A stretch of DNA of 10,376 bases from CAYZJD01 sp964478455 (lineage in GTDB: Bacteria; Acidobacteriota; Terriglobia; Bryobacterales; Bryobacteraceae): the NCBI GenBank assembly GCA_964478455.1, contig CAYZJD010000146.1, positions 1 through 10,376 of the forward strand, read 5' to 3'. Below the pieces are notes generated by a model, which saw nothing but the letters and a program-made list of their open reading frames with translations, did no database searches and was not told the DNA's origin. Below are positions 1 through 7,512 of this stretch, piece by piece. The translations under genes were made by a program, and so were the position numbers. How positions within the stretch are numbered: the first letter of the stretch is position 1; the number at the start of each line of letters is the position of its first letter.

Positions 1-1706
1 GCATGGAGACGCTGTTCACAATGGCGTTTGCGTTCGGCAAGCACTCGGCGGCGAAGCTCGTTCACTTCGGGTTTTTGGCGGCGACGCTTCCGCTGATGCT
101 CCTCATCGGGAAGCAACTGGGACTCCCCCGCTCCACCTCGGTCATGGCCGCGGGCTTCTACCTGGTGTCGCCGGTGGTTGGCGTGAGCGGCACATCGGCG
201 TATACGGATGCCGCACTGGTGTTCTTCTTCCTGGCGGCGTTCTCTGTGCTGTGGTCGTGGAAGGAGCGAGGTGACGATCGCCTGGCGCTGGTGGCCGGGA
301 TTCTGGCGGGCTTCTGCTACGGAGTGAAGATGACCGGCCTGCTGGCGCCTGCCCTGGGCCTGGCGTTCGTCGTCGCTCGACGGCAGTGGAAGGCGGCTGC
401 TCTGTTCGCGGCTGGCGCGACGCTTATGGTCGCGCCATGGATGCTGCGCAACTACTGGTGGACGGGCAACCCGCTGGCGCCGCTCTTCAACGATCTCTTC
501 CCGAACCCGCATTTTCTGCTGCCCTCGGAACAGCGTTTGATCCAGATGTTGCGCACTTACAAGGGACTTACTCCGGTGAGCGCGCCACTGGAGCTGGCGC
601 TTCGCGGGGAGCTGCTCCAGGGGCTGACCGGGCCGCTGTTTCTGCTGGCTCCTCTGGGCCTGCTGGCGCTGAGACGGCGCCCCGGCTGGATTGCGGCAGT
701 TATGGCAGCGCTGCTCGCGATCCCCTGGTTCTTGAACATGGGGACGCGCTTCCTGATGCCGAGCCTTCCCTGGCTCGCGATGCTCCTCGCCATCGCGCTG
801 CCGCGGCGGGTGGCGCCCGCGTGCCTGGCGCTGCATGCCCTGGCCTCTCTTCCGCCGGTCCTGTCACTCTATGCCGGCGAGCACGCGTGGAGGCTTCGAG
901 GTCTTCCGCTAAAAGCCGCGCTGCGGATCGAGCCGGAGGAAGTGTACCTGCGGCGCACGCTGTGGGGCTACCGGCTCTCCGAGGCCGTCGAGTCGAAGGT
1001 CAAGCCTGGGGCGCGCGTACTCGATTTCGTCGGGTTGCCCAAGGCGTATTTCGCGCCTGAGGTTGTCGGAACCTGGCAGTCCGCCGAGGGCGAGCGGCTG
1101 GCCGAGGCGCTGGCGACGGCCGCTTCCTTCGAGCGCGGCGCGCTCGCCGACCTGCGTGCTCGCTGGAGCGAGCGGCCGCTATCCGCGGTCCGGGTTCAAT
1201 GGGCGGCAGGGGAGGCCGAGACCTGGAACGTCCATGAGATCGCCTTGTACCGCGGCGAGGAGAGAATGCGGAACCAACCGGACTGGGTCATGGAGGCCGT
1301 ACCGAACGTCTGGGAGGCGTTTCTGGCCAAGGATGGGAACTTCGTCTCGCGATGGTCCTCGCGGGAGGCGGCCCAAGCGGGCATGTACATCCAGATCGAG
1401 TTTCCCGGGCCGGTGCCGCTCAGCGGCGCTTCAGCGACGCTCGAAGCGCGGGCGGCGGAGGCAAGCATCGAGTTTCTGGGGCGCATACCGGACGGCGGCT
1501 GGACGCTGCTCTCGCGAACGCCCGATACGAGCCTGAGGCCCGCGCTCAACCTGCGCCCCGCAGCGATCAACCTGCTGCGACGCCGCGGCATCGATTACAT
1601 CCTGGCGCGCGGCGGCGTCGCTCAATCGATGCAGGAAGCGCCGGGCAACTGGGGCGTGCGCCCGCTAGCCACCTTCGGCGAGGTGAGTCTGTTCGTCGTG
1701 CCGTAA
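1..1706 (+). CDS. GT39/PMT-like membrane glycosyltransferase, 5'-truncated by window edge
   Basis: Integral-membrane protein of the ArnT/PMT type. Such enzymes usually move a sugar from a polyprenyl-phosphate donor to a lipid, glycan or protein on the outer face of the inner membrane. The first ATG is at base 3, but the gene almost certainly starts upstream: the family's first membrane helix and the loop with its catalytic acidic residues are absent, and only two bases precede this ATG, so no ribosome site can be judged. Counting from that Met, the first ~290 residues form about eight hydrophobic helices. A family-typical 'APWMLRNYWWTGNPLAP' stretch lies near residues 143-159. Residues ~300-567 are soluble and end with a 'RRRGIDYILARGG' segment like the C-terminal lumenal part of many GT39-like proteins. 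The gene ends in TAA 18 bp from the convergent peptidase gene. The substrate cannot be told. The fold class is fairly secure; the enzymatic role is inferred from family. Confidence 0.72.
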   Translation, partial: METLFTMAFAFGKHSAAKLVHFGFLAATLPLMLLIGKQLGLPRSTSVMAAGFYLVSPVVGVSGTSAYTDAALVFFFLAAFSVLWSWKERGDDRLALVAGILAGFCYGVKMTGLLAPALGLAFVVARRQWKAAALFAAGATLMVAPWMLRNYWWTGNPLAPLFNDLFPNPHFLLPSEQRLIQMLRTYKGLTPVSAPLELALRGELLQGLTGPLFLLAPLGLLALRRRPGWIAAVMAALLAIPWFLNMGTRFLMPSLPWLAMLLAIALPRRVAPACLALHALASLPPVLSLYAGEHAWRLRGLPLKAALRIEPEEVYLRRTLWGYRLSEAVESKVKPGARVLDFVGLPKAYFAPEVVGTWQSAEGERLAEALATAASFERGALADLRARWSERPLSAVRVQWAAGEAETWNVHEIALYRGEERMRNQPDWVMEAVPNVWEAFLAKDGNFVSRWSSREAAQAGMYIQIEFPGPVPLSGASATLEARAAEASIEFLGRIPDGGWTLLSRTPDTSLRPALNLRPAAINLLRRRGIDYILARGGVAQSMQEAPGNWGVRPLATFGEVSLFVVP

Positions 1707-1724
1707 CAGGCTCAGCGCCGCAAG

Positions 1725-2627
1725 CTATTCATTCGGCGGGAGAGACCTCCCGTGAGCAGGCCTAGTGGACCCGGACGCCTGGGAGGCCGGCGGGCTGGTT
1801 AAGGTAAGGTCCAGGAACCCAAGGTAGACGGCCACCAGCTTGTAGGTGTCGTAGTAGTCCTGCATCCGCATCGATTCCGGCGTGTCCCGGCCCTCGTGCA
1901 GCCGCTCGAAGTTCTCCTGGGTGACGGAGTGGAAGTCGATGACCGGGATCTTCTTGGCGGCGAAGGGGAGCGAATCCGAGTCCCCGACCAGTCCGACGTT
2001 GACGCCTGCGACCGGAAGGTTCAGCGACGAGGCCACCTGGGACAGCGCCACGAGCAGCCGCTTGTCCGCGCGCTTGGACCACACCCTCGTGCTGGTCATG
2101 CCGACGGAATCGATGTTCACCATCGCCCGCATCCGGGACCGCTGCGCCGGAGTCATCTGTTTGACGTAGGCCTCCGATCCCCGCATTCCGACCTCCTCGT
2201 CGGTGAATCCCGCGAACACGAAGGTGTGATTCCTTTCGCGCTGGGCCAGGCTCTGATACAGGCTGGGCAACAGCGAAGCGCCGCTCCAGTTATCGACCAC
2301 GCCCAGGCCGTTGATCTTGTCAAAATGCGCGCCCACAAGAATGATGCCGTCGCCCGTGCCCGGGAGAGTGCAAAGGACGTTGCCCTGTTTGGACCATTTC
2401 ACCTGCTGCTCGACCAGTTCCCGGCACCCCGCGCCGGCGAACAAGTTCATGAGGACTTCCTTGCGCTCGGAGTTTTTCGACGCCACCATAAGGAGCCGCT
2501 CGGCGATCACCTCTTTCGCGACAGGCTGCACGTAGACGGCCTGGCCTCGCGCGGCCGCAGCGGCCGCGAGCACAACGAGGAAAAAGGCAGCGCGAATTCG
2601 GGCACGCAACGCGGGAGCGCCTGGCAT
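1725..2627 (-). CDS. Secreted M28-family zinc peptidase
   Basis: A 300-residue zinc-dependent exopeptidase of family M28 (aminopeptidase Y/S type), probably exported to hydrolyse peptides. I place the start at the ATG at 2627 because it opens a clean signal peptide: an Arg-rich n-region, then a hydrophobic core at residues ~13-26 and a likely cleavage after A-R-G-Q-A near residue 30. A longer in-frame start at 2780 would overlap the divergent esterase gene and put a non-signal leader in front. The M28 metal and catalytic residues are visible: HFD (H101, D103), the bridging Asp in VVDNWSG (D112), the DEE pair (E144 catalytic, E145 ligand), D173 in NIDSVG and H233 in VIDFHS. No Shine-Dalgarno sequence precedes the ATG; a TATACT box lies 7 nt upstream. 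It ends in TAG. Specificity is unknown; a carboxypeptidase or dipeptidase subtype is possible. Confidence 0.85.
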   Translation of the reverse strand: MPGAPALRARIRAAFFLVVLAAAAAARGQAVYVQPVAKEVIAERLLMVASKNSERKEVLMNLFAGAGCRELVEQQVKWSKQGNVLCTLPGTGDGIILVGAHFDKINGLGVVDNWSGASLLPSLYQSLAQRERNHTFVFAGFTDEEVGMRGSEAYVKQMTPAQRSRMRAMVNIDSVGMTSTRVWSKRADKRLLVALSQVASSLNLPVAGVNVGLVGDSDSLPFAAKKIPVIDFHSVTQENFERLHEGRDTPESMRMQDYYDTYKLVAVYLGFLDLTLTSPPASQASGSTRPAHGRSLPPNE

Positions 2628-2634
2628 CGAACTG

Positions 2635-2640
2635 AGTATA
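2635..2640 (-). promoter_or_regulatory. Candidate -10 box of the M28 peptidase gene (possible leaderless start)
   Basis: On the minus strand the hexamer TATACT (5/6 to TATAAT) sits 7 nt before the chosen ATG at 2627. This would put transcription initiation at or next to the A of the ATG. The expected -35 position (2658-2663) reads GCAACC, a poor match, so the call rests on the -10 box and the lack of any Shine-Dalgarno sequence. Confidence 0.35.
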
Positions 2641-2659
2641 GACCTAGCCGGAGGAACGG

Positions 2660-2689
2660 TTGCGGGGGTGCATGAAACCGTGATACACA
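2660..2689 (+). promoter_or_regulatory. Candidate sigma-70-type promoter of the esterase gene
   Basis: TTGCGG at 2660-2665 and TACACA at 2684-2689, separated by 18 bp. A TG dinucleotide one base before the -10 box gives an extended -10 form. Initiation would be near 2696, leaving a short leader that includes the AAAGG ribosome site at 2702-2706. The hexamers are imperfect, so this is suggestive only. Confidence 0.3.
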
Positions 2690-2713
2690 TCCGGTTCGAC
2701 GAAAGGTATTGAC

Positions 2714-3820
2714 ATGAAACGTACTCTTCTTTTCCTGCTAACAGCAGCCGTTTCCGCTTGGGCACAGCCGGTTCAGCCACTCCAGTCGCTGGAGGTCCAG
2801 CCGGACAGGCGTGTTACTTTCCGGTTCCGCGCGCCGAACGCCAAGCAGGTGTTTGTGACGCTCGAAGGTGGGAAGCCCGCACCGATGCAGCGGGATGAGA
2901 AGGGTGTCTGGACGGCGACCACCGACGCACTGGAGCCGGATTTCTACGGCTACTCCTTTGTGGCCGATGGGGTAAGCCTGCTCGATCCCATGAACCCCCT
3001 GATGAAACCGAACCTGCTGTACAGCCAGAGCGTCGTGCACGTGCCGGGACCGGCTTCCCTGCCCTGGGAGATCAGCGCGGTGTCGCGCGGCACGGTCCAC
3101 CGGCATTTCTACAGATCGGCGGTGGTGGGGGACGACCGGGATTTCTACGTCTACACACCGCCGGGTTACGATCCGAAGGCAAGGAAACGCTATCCGGTTC
3201 TGTACCTCCTGCACGGCTACAGCGATGAGGCCAACGGATGGACCGCGGTCGGTCGCGCGCACGTGATTCTCGACAACCTGATCGCACAAGGAAAAGCGAA
3301 GCCGATGCTCATTGTGATGCCGCTCGGCTACGGCGTTCCGGAGATTCTCTCGCGTACCGGTCCCCCGCTGCGTGACCCGCAGATGCGGCAGCGCAACTAC
3401 GACAAGTTCCGCGACGCCCTGTTCGCGGAAGTGATCCCGCAGGTAGAGAAGGCGTACCGGGTTGAGAAGGGGCGCGAGTCACGCGCGATCGCGGGACTGT
3501 CGATGGGCGGGACCGAATCGTTGTACACCGGGCTGAATGCTCTGGATCGCTTCGCCTGGATCGGCGCTTTCAGCAGCGGCGGAATGCAGGAGGATTTCAA
3601 CGCAGCATTTCCGGCGCTCGATGCGAAGGCCAACTCGAAGATACGGCTGCTCTGGATCGCCTGCGGGACCGAGGACCGTCTGATCGACATGAACCGCAAG
3701 TTCCGCGAGTGGCTCAAGTCCAAGGAGATCCGGCACACGGAAATCGAGACGCCGGGCGGCCACACGTGGATGGTGTGGCGGCGGAATCTGGCGGAGTTCG
3801 CCGGACTGCTGTTCCGGTGA
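2714..3820 (+). CDS. Secreted CE1-type (esterase D family) esterase with N-terminal E-set domain
   Basis: A 368-residue alpha/beta-hydrolase, probably acting on ester-linked groups of extracellular carbohydrates (feruloyl or acetyl esterase-like). A signal peptide spans residues 1-17 (MKRTLLFLL... ending AWA, cut before Q18). Residues ~25-112 form an immunoglobulin-like E-set domain of the type before CE1 esterases and glycogen-branching enzymes, with the typical RFRAPNAKQVFV, GVWTAT and YGYSFVADG strands. The catalytic domain covers ~128-368: LYLLHGYSD (oxyanion region, residues 163-171), nucleophile S263 in GLSMGG, likely acid D321 in CGTED, and base H350 in PGGHTW. A ribosome site AAAGG at 2702-2706 lies 7 nt before the ATG. 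The gene is divergent from the M28 peptidase; both products appear secreted, which suggests a scavenging role. The exact substrate cannot be read from the sequence; siderophore-esterase-like activity is an alternative. Confidence 0.87.
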   Translation: MKRTLLFLLTAAVSAWAQPVQPLQSLEVQPDRRVTFRFRAPNAKQVFVTLEGGKPAPMQRDEKGVWTATTDALEPDFYGYSFVADGVSLLDPMNPLMKPNLLYSQSVVHVPGPASLPWEISAVSRGTVHRHFYRSAVVGDDRDFYVYTPPGYDPKARKRYPVLYLLHGYSDEANGWTAVGRAHVILDNLIAQGKAKPMLIVMPLGYGVPEILSRTGPPLRDPQMRQRNYDKFRDALFAEVIPQVEKAYRVEKGRESRAIAGLSMGGTESLYTGLNALDRFAWIGAFSSGGMQEDFNAAFPALDAKANSKIRLLWIACGTEDRLIDMNRKFREWLKSKEIRHTEIETPGGHTWMVWRRNLAEFAGLLFR

Positions 3821-3908
3821 GAGGAAGGCCTGAAGCCCAGTTTCTCTCGAGTGTCATTCGCCGCTTTGCCGGAGGGGCGGGAAACAAGCGGGCTGTCCCC
3901 ACTTTGTC

Positions 3909-5252
3909 TCAGTGCGTGAGCGGGAGTGACAGCCGGGCTACACACCCTGGGCCGGGTTGCCGGTTTTCAAGCGTGAGGCCGCCGCCGTGAGCCTCGGCGA
4001 TCTGCCGGCTCAGGATCAGGCCGATGCCGGCGCCTGCCGGTTTCGTCGTGAAGAACGGCACGAACAGATTGCTCATGTTGGCCACTCCCGGACCGTCGTC
4101 CTGGACCCAGACCTCGAGATCGACATCGGCCCAGCGCCATCCGACGGTCACTTCCCCGCCCGTGGGGAGAGCCGCATCCGCTGCGTTGCGCACGAGGCTG
4201 ATCAAGAGCTGCTCCAGTTGATCGCCATCGCCGCGGATAGCGAGGTCAGGCCCGGCCACGACCGCGACCGTCATGCGGGTTTCTAGTTGCGCAACCCGCC
4301 TGATCCAGGCCGCCACATCCACCGGCTCCATGCGCGGCGGGGGCAGCTTGGCGAGGCGGGCGTAAGCCTCCATGAAGCGGGTCAACGCTTCGGCGCGGGC
4401 GGCGATGACGTCCAGGCCGCGCCGCATGTCATCCTTCCACTCCGGCGGCTGCGGTTCATTCTCGATGAGCGCCTTGAGGCTTCCCGCGATGGAGCGGATG
4501 GGAGCGAGCGAGTTGTTCAGCTCGTGACCCATCACCCGCACCAGCCGCTTCCACGCCCGGAGTTCTTCCTCGCGAAGCTCGCGGGTAAGATCGGCGACCA
4601 CAAGCAAGCGATGGGGCAGCCCCTTCTCCCGAAACGTGCTGGCGCGGATTCCCCAGCGGCCCTCCCTGCCGGGAAAGGCCATCTGCACGATCCGGACGGA
4701 GTCTCCTTCCAGAAAGCCCGCCAGGCCGAGTTCGGCAGCGGAGGACCACAGAAGGCGCTCGGCGGACCGGGCCAGGAGCCGTTCTCCGGCCCGGTTCACA
4801 AGCCGCAACCGCTCGGCATTGTCGAAGGCAAACACCGCCACATTGATCTCGGCCATCACGGTGCGGAGGAGCGGCGCGGCTTCGAGGGCGCCGAGCCGCT
4901 GCTCCCGCAGCGTGTCGCCGAGCGCGTTGGCCTCCATGAATGCCAGAGAGAGCACATCGTCGGGCGAACCGCTGTGCGCCCGAAGCGTATAGTCCTCTTC
5001 ACGCAGCGCGCCCAGAAGATTGGAAAGCGTTTGAATCGGACGAACGACGCGCTCGCGGAGCGCCAGCGCGCACCCAACCCAGAGTCCGACCATCACCAGC
5101 CCCACGGTCCAGACCGTCTTCGCGCTGTAATCGCCGCGCCACATCAGCACGGCCGCCACGGCGAGCGGGGGCGCTCCACCGAGCAGCGCAAGCACCGTGA
5201 TGTGCGTCTCAAAGCGAAGCCTGGAGCGGTGCCGAGGCTTCCCGGAGCTCAT
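3909..5252 (-). CDS. NtrY-like sensor histidine kinase
   Basis: A 447-residue membrane histidine kinase, presumed partner of the regulator encoded just upstream. Layout: two membrane helices (~19-38 and ~46-64) with almost no periplasmic loop between them, a HAMP-like linker (~65-118, VVRPIQTLSNLL), a PAS-like domain (~130-222), a dimerisation/phosphoacceptor helix with H243 in GHELNNSLAPIRS, and an ATPase domain with the N box (N356 in LVRNAADAA), G1 box (DDGPG, 385-389), F box (FVPFFTTK, 397-404) and G2 box (GAGIGL, 407-412). It is shorter than classical NtrY and lacks its large periplasmic sensor, so the signal is probably sensed in the membrane or by the PAS-like domain. Its ATG overlaps the regulator's TGA (ATGA, 5249-5252), indicating translational coupling; no good ribosome site of its own is present. 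It would phosphorylate the NtrC-type regulator and so control the adaptor/ABC operon. Confidence 0.9.
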   Translation of the reverse strand: MSSGKPRHRSRLRFETHITVLALLGGAPPLAVAAVLMWRGDYSAKTVWTVGLVMVGLWVGCALALRERVVRPIQTLSNLLGALREEDYTLRAHSGSPDDVLSLAFMEANALGDTLREQRLGALEAAPLLRTVMAEINVAVFAFDNAERLRLVNRAGERLLARSAERLLWSSAAELGLAGFLEGDSVRIVQMAFPGREGRWGIRASTFREKGLPHRLLVVADLTRELREEELRAWKRLVRVMGHELNNSLAPIRSIAGSLKALIENEPQPPEWKDDMRRGLDVIAARAEALTRFMEAYARLAKLPPPRMEPVDVAAWIRRVAQLETRMTVAVVAGPDLAIRGDGDQLEQLLISLVRNAADAALPTGGEVTVGWRWADVDLEVWVQDDGPGVANMSNLFVPFFTTKPAGAGIGLILSRQIAEAHGGGLTLENRQPGPGCVARLSLPLTH

Positions 5253-6619
5253 AAGCCGTATCGCTGGAGACGGCGGTAGAGCGCGCTGCGGCTCAGGCCG
5301 AGGGTCTGCGCCGCCTGGCTGACGTTGCCTCCGTAGCGCGCCAGGGCCTTGCGGATCAGGATGGACTCCACCTGCTCGAGGTTCATGTCCTCGATCGCGA
5401 CCGTCCCATCAGGCGCGGCGGCGCGCAGGCCAAGGTCATCCGGCATGACCAGTTCGCCGGAGGCCATCAGGGCGGCCCGCTCGACCGCGTGCTCCAATTC
5501 ACGAACGTTCCCGGGCCATGAGTGCGCCAGCAGCGCCTGCATCGCGGCGGGCGCGAACCCCGAAAGGTGCTTGCGATAGCGCTGTGAATGCTGGCGCAGG
5601 AAGTAAGCCGCCAGGACGGGGACCTCCTCGCGGCGCTCGCGAAGCGCGGGAACGTGAATTTCAACCGTGTTGAGGCGGAACAGCAGGTCCTCACGGAATC
5701 GGCCCGCGGCGACCTCCGCGCGCGGGTCGGCGTTGGTGGCCGAGATGAGGCGGACGTCGGCGCGCCGCGTTCTCGAGGAGCCGACGCGCTCGAACTCTCC
5801 GGTTTCGATCACGCGGAGGAGCTTCGCCTGTTGAGTGAGCGGGACGTTCGCGATCTCATCCAGAAACAGCGTGCCCCCGTCGGCCAGCTCGAAACGGCCG
5901 GCGCGATCCACCTTGGCATCGGTGAACGCTCCCTTTACGTGGCCGAACAGTTCGCTTTCAAACAGGCTCTCCGAGAGTCCGCCGGTGTTCACGGTGACGA
6001 AGGGCTTCCCCGACCTCGCGGAAACCGAATGCAGCGAGCGGGCGACAACGCCTTTACCGGTCCCGCTCTCGCCGGTAATCAACACGTTGGCATCCGAAGG
6101 ACCGATCCGGGCGATCATTTGCAGGACCGGACGCATCGCGGGCGAGTCAGCGATCATGACGGGGCGGCCTTCCCCGCGCAGCAGAGAGTTCTCGGCCTCC
6201 AGCCGCTCGCCCCGACGCAGAGCGCGGCCTAATTCCACTTGCGTCCTGAGGATCGCCAGCAGGCGCAGATTGTCCCACGGCTTCTGAACGAAATCGCGGG
6301 CGCCGCGGCGCATCGCCTCCACCGCCAGGTCGATGGTGCCCCAAGCGGTCATGAGCACCACCGGCAACCTGCTGTCCATAGCGTGAATCCGGCTGAGAAG
6401 GTCCAGGCCTTCCCGGCCGGACGTTGTGTCGCGGGCGTAGTTGAGGTCCATGAGGACCACGTCAAACTCGCGGGACTCCAGAGCGGCGAGAATCTGCGCC
6501 GGCCATGCGGCGGTCTCGATTTGGTAGCCCTCGGGCTTCAGCAGCAGGCGGAGCGCCTCGAGGACGCCGGCCTGATCGTCGGCGATCAGGATCCGTGGGC
6601 CAGGTTCACCGCCGTGCAT
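5249..6619 (-). CDS. NtrC-family sigma-54-dependent response regulator
   Basis: A 456-residue transcription activator in three parts. The receiver domain (~8-125) has acidic residues D14/D15, phosphoacceptor D58 in VLMDLNY, switch T91 and K113. The AAA+ sigma-54-interaction domain (~155-385) has Walker A GESGTGKG (183-190), the sigma-54 contact loop at 230-235, Walker B TLFLDE (250-255) and an arginine-finger region REDLLFRLN (309-317). A Fis-type helix-turn-helix lies at ~425-455 (GGNVSQAAQTLGLSRSALYRR). It should activate sigma-54 promoters when phosphorylated. The contact loop reads GAFTDA instead of the canonical GAFTGA. The last gene base quartet overlaps the kinase start. It lies 57 bp downstream of the ATPase gene, so it may be co-transcribed with the transporter. 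The likely target is the GG-N10-GC element and box cluster before the adaptor gene; that link is inference. Confidence 0.93.
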   Translation of the reverse strand: MHGGEPGPRILIADDQAGVLEALRLLLKPEGYQIETAAWPAQILAALESREFDVVLMDLNYARDTTSGREGLDLLSRIHAMDSRLPVVLMTAWGTIDLAVEAMRRGARDFVQKPWDNLRLLAILRTQVELGRALRRGERLEAENSLLRGEGRPVMIADSPAMRPVLQMIARIGPSDANVLITGESGTGKGVVARSLHSVSARSGKPFVTVNTGGLSESLFESELFGHVKGAFTDAKVDRAGRFELADGGTLFLDEIANVPLTQQAKLLRVIETGEFERVGSSRTRRADVRLISATNADPRAEVAAGRFREDLLFRLNTVEIHVPALRERREEVPVLAAYFLRQHSQRYRKHLSGFAPAAMQALLAHSWPGNVRELEHAVERAALMASGELVMPDDLGLRAAAPDGTVAIEDMNLEQVESILIRKALARYGGNVSQAAQTLGLSRSALYRRLQRYGL

Positions 6620-6676
6620 TCGTTGTCTATCTTACCGTCGCATAGTGTCAAAACAAAGTGGTGCGGCTTGGTGAGG

Positions 6677-7384
6677 CTACGACAATGTGAGCATCGCCCG
6701 CTCCTCCACCACCCGCCCGTCGAAGAGATGGACGGTGCGGTCGGCGCAGTGAGCGTAACGCGGATCGTGGGTCACCATGCAGATGGTGGCTCTCTCGCGG
6801 TGCAGTTCGTTCAGCAGCTCCATGACGGCCTGGCCGTCGACCGAGTCCAGGTTCCCGGTAGGCTCGTCGGCCAGAAGGACGGAAGGCTTTCCCGCCAGCG
6901 CCCGCGCCACCGCGACGCGCTGCTGCTGGCCACCGGACAGTTGCGACGGATAGTGTTTCATCCGATGACTCATGCCGACCTTCTCGAGGGCATCGTGCAC
7001 GTTCTTCTTCCTCTCCGAGGAGCTCATCGCGCGGTAGGTGAGCGGCAGTTCCACGTTCTCGTAAACCGTCAGGTCACCGATCAGGTTGAACGCCTGAAAG
7101 ATGAAGCCGATCTCGCGATTCCGGATGCGCGCGCGCTCTGCCGGACCGAGGCGCTCGACGGGTTTCCCGTTCAGCAGGAACCTTCCCTGGGTCGGCGTGT
7201 CGAGCAGGCCCATGATGGACAGCAGAGTGGACTTGCCGCACCCCGACGGCCCCGCGATCGAAACATATTCACCCGGCCTGACCTGGAGGTGGATGCCGGA
7301 GAGCGCGTGGGTCTCGATGTCTTCGGTATAGAAGACCTTCGTGACGCCTTCGAGGTGTATCAATGGTTGCCCATTTGAGTTCAT
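6677..7384 (-). CDS. ABC transporter ATP-binding protein, LolD/MacB type
   Basis: A 235-residue nucleotide-binding subunit that energises a MacB/FtsX-type permease from the cytoplasmic side. Walker A GPSGCGKST (45-53), Q-loop Q97 in FIFQAFNL, signature LSGGQQQR (149-156), Walker B VLLADE with E174, D-loop GNLD (177-180) and H-loop H206 in MVTHDP. The FIFQAFNLI and TVYENVELPL segments are typical of the LolD/MacB/FtsE branch. It is a free-standing ATPase, not fused to its permease as in Escherichia coli MacB. A strong ribosome site (GGGAGGAAG, 7386-7394) precedes the ATG and directly abuts palindrome A. Upstream is the adaptor gene, 128 bp away. The only permease in the window is the divergent gene starting at 9046. 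It ends in TAG. Confidence 0.94.
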   Translation of the reverse strand: MNSNGQPLIHLEGVTKVFYTEDIETHALSGIHLQVRPGEYVSIAGPSGCGKSTLLSIMGLLDTPTQGRFLLNGKPVERLGPAERARIRNREIGFIFQAFNLIGDLTVYENVELPLTYRAMSSSERKKNVHDALEKVGMSHRMKHYPSQLSGGQQQRVAVARALAGKPSVLLADEPTGNLDSVDGQAVMELLNELHRERATICMVTHDPRYAHCADRTVHLFDGRVVEERAMLTLS

Positions 7385-7385
7385 C

Positions 7386-7394
7386 CTTCCTCCC
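7386..7394 (-). promoter_or_regulatory. Ribosome binding site of the ABC ATPase gene
   Basis: Minus-strand GGGAGGAAG just before the ATG at 7384. It is notable because it directly follows the T-tract that ends palindrome A, so any RNA hairpin formed there would sit against the ribosome site. Confidence 0.7.
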
Positions 7395-7396
7395 TG

Positions 7397-7487
7397 AAAA
7401 AGGGGTCAGACCGCCCTGCCCCCGCAACGGACGATGCTGTTAACACGCGGACGGCGACTCGGCGGCAGGGTAGTCTGACCCCTTTTT
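7397..7487. repeat. Palindromic element A (27-bp arms, 37-nt centre)
   Basis: The left arm at 7397-7423 begins AAAAAGGGGTCAGAC; the right arm at 7461-7487 ends GTCTGACCCCTTTTT. The outer 15 bp pair perfectly. Then come two weak positions (7412/7472 mismatch, 7413/7471 G-T), 7 paired bases (7414-7420 with 7464-7470), one mismatch and 2 more pairs. It fills most of the adaptor-ATPase gap. Either transcript would form a long GC-rich hairpin ending in U5, so it could act as a bidirectional terminator or attenuator. It could also be a REP-like mobile palindrome: I recall AAAAGGGGTCAGACC-type repeats being common in environmental genomes, but no transposase is seen here. A second copy lies at 8946-9033. 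Confidence 0.9.
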
Positions 7488-7512
7488 CCAGCAGCCTGCA
7501 CGCGGTCGCGGT

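Noticed and set aside
1896..2675. Plus-strand open frame (259 codons) opposite the M28 peptidase
   Set aside because: Antisense to a gene with a full set of M28 metal ligands. No domain or ribosome site is evident.
2628..2780. N-terminal extension of the M28 peptidase to the in-frame ATG at 2780 (351 residues)
   Set aside because: It would overlap the first 67 bases of the divergent esterase gene and place an unconvincing leader before an obvious signal peptide. The ATG at 2627 gives a normal export signal.
3861..3891. Possible terminator hairpin between the convergent esterase and kinase genes (CCGCTT / AAGCGG)
   Set aside because: Only a 6-bp stem around a 19-nt loop, with no T-tract on either strand. 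The 88-bp gap holds nothing else I can support.
4287..5279. Long plus-strand open frame (330 codons) opposite the kinase gene
   Set aside because: Antisense shadow. The minus strand carries all the histidine-kinase motifs; the plus-strand product is a low-complexity His/Arg/Gly-rich sequence.
6624..6651. Promoter directly before the regulator gene (perfect TTGACA -35, minus strand 6651-6646)
   Set aside because: The best -10 at 16-bp spacing (TAGACA, 6629-6624) is only 3/6 and ends 4 nt before the ATG, which would start transcription inside the start codon. Kept only as a remark.
6239..7378. Long plus-strand open frame (379 codons) opposite the regulator and ATPase genes
   Set aside because: Antisense shadow of two strongly supported genes in high-GC DNA. 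Its translation has no recognisable domain and spans their intergenic gap.
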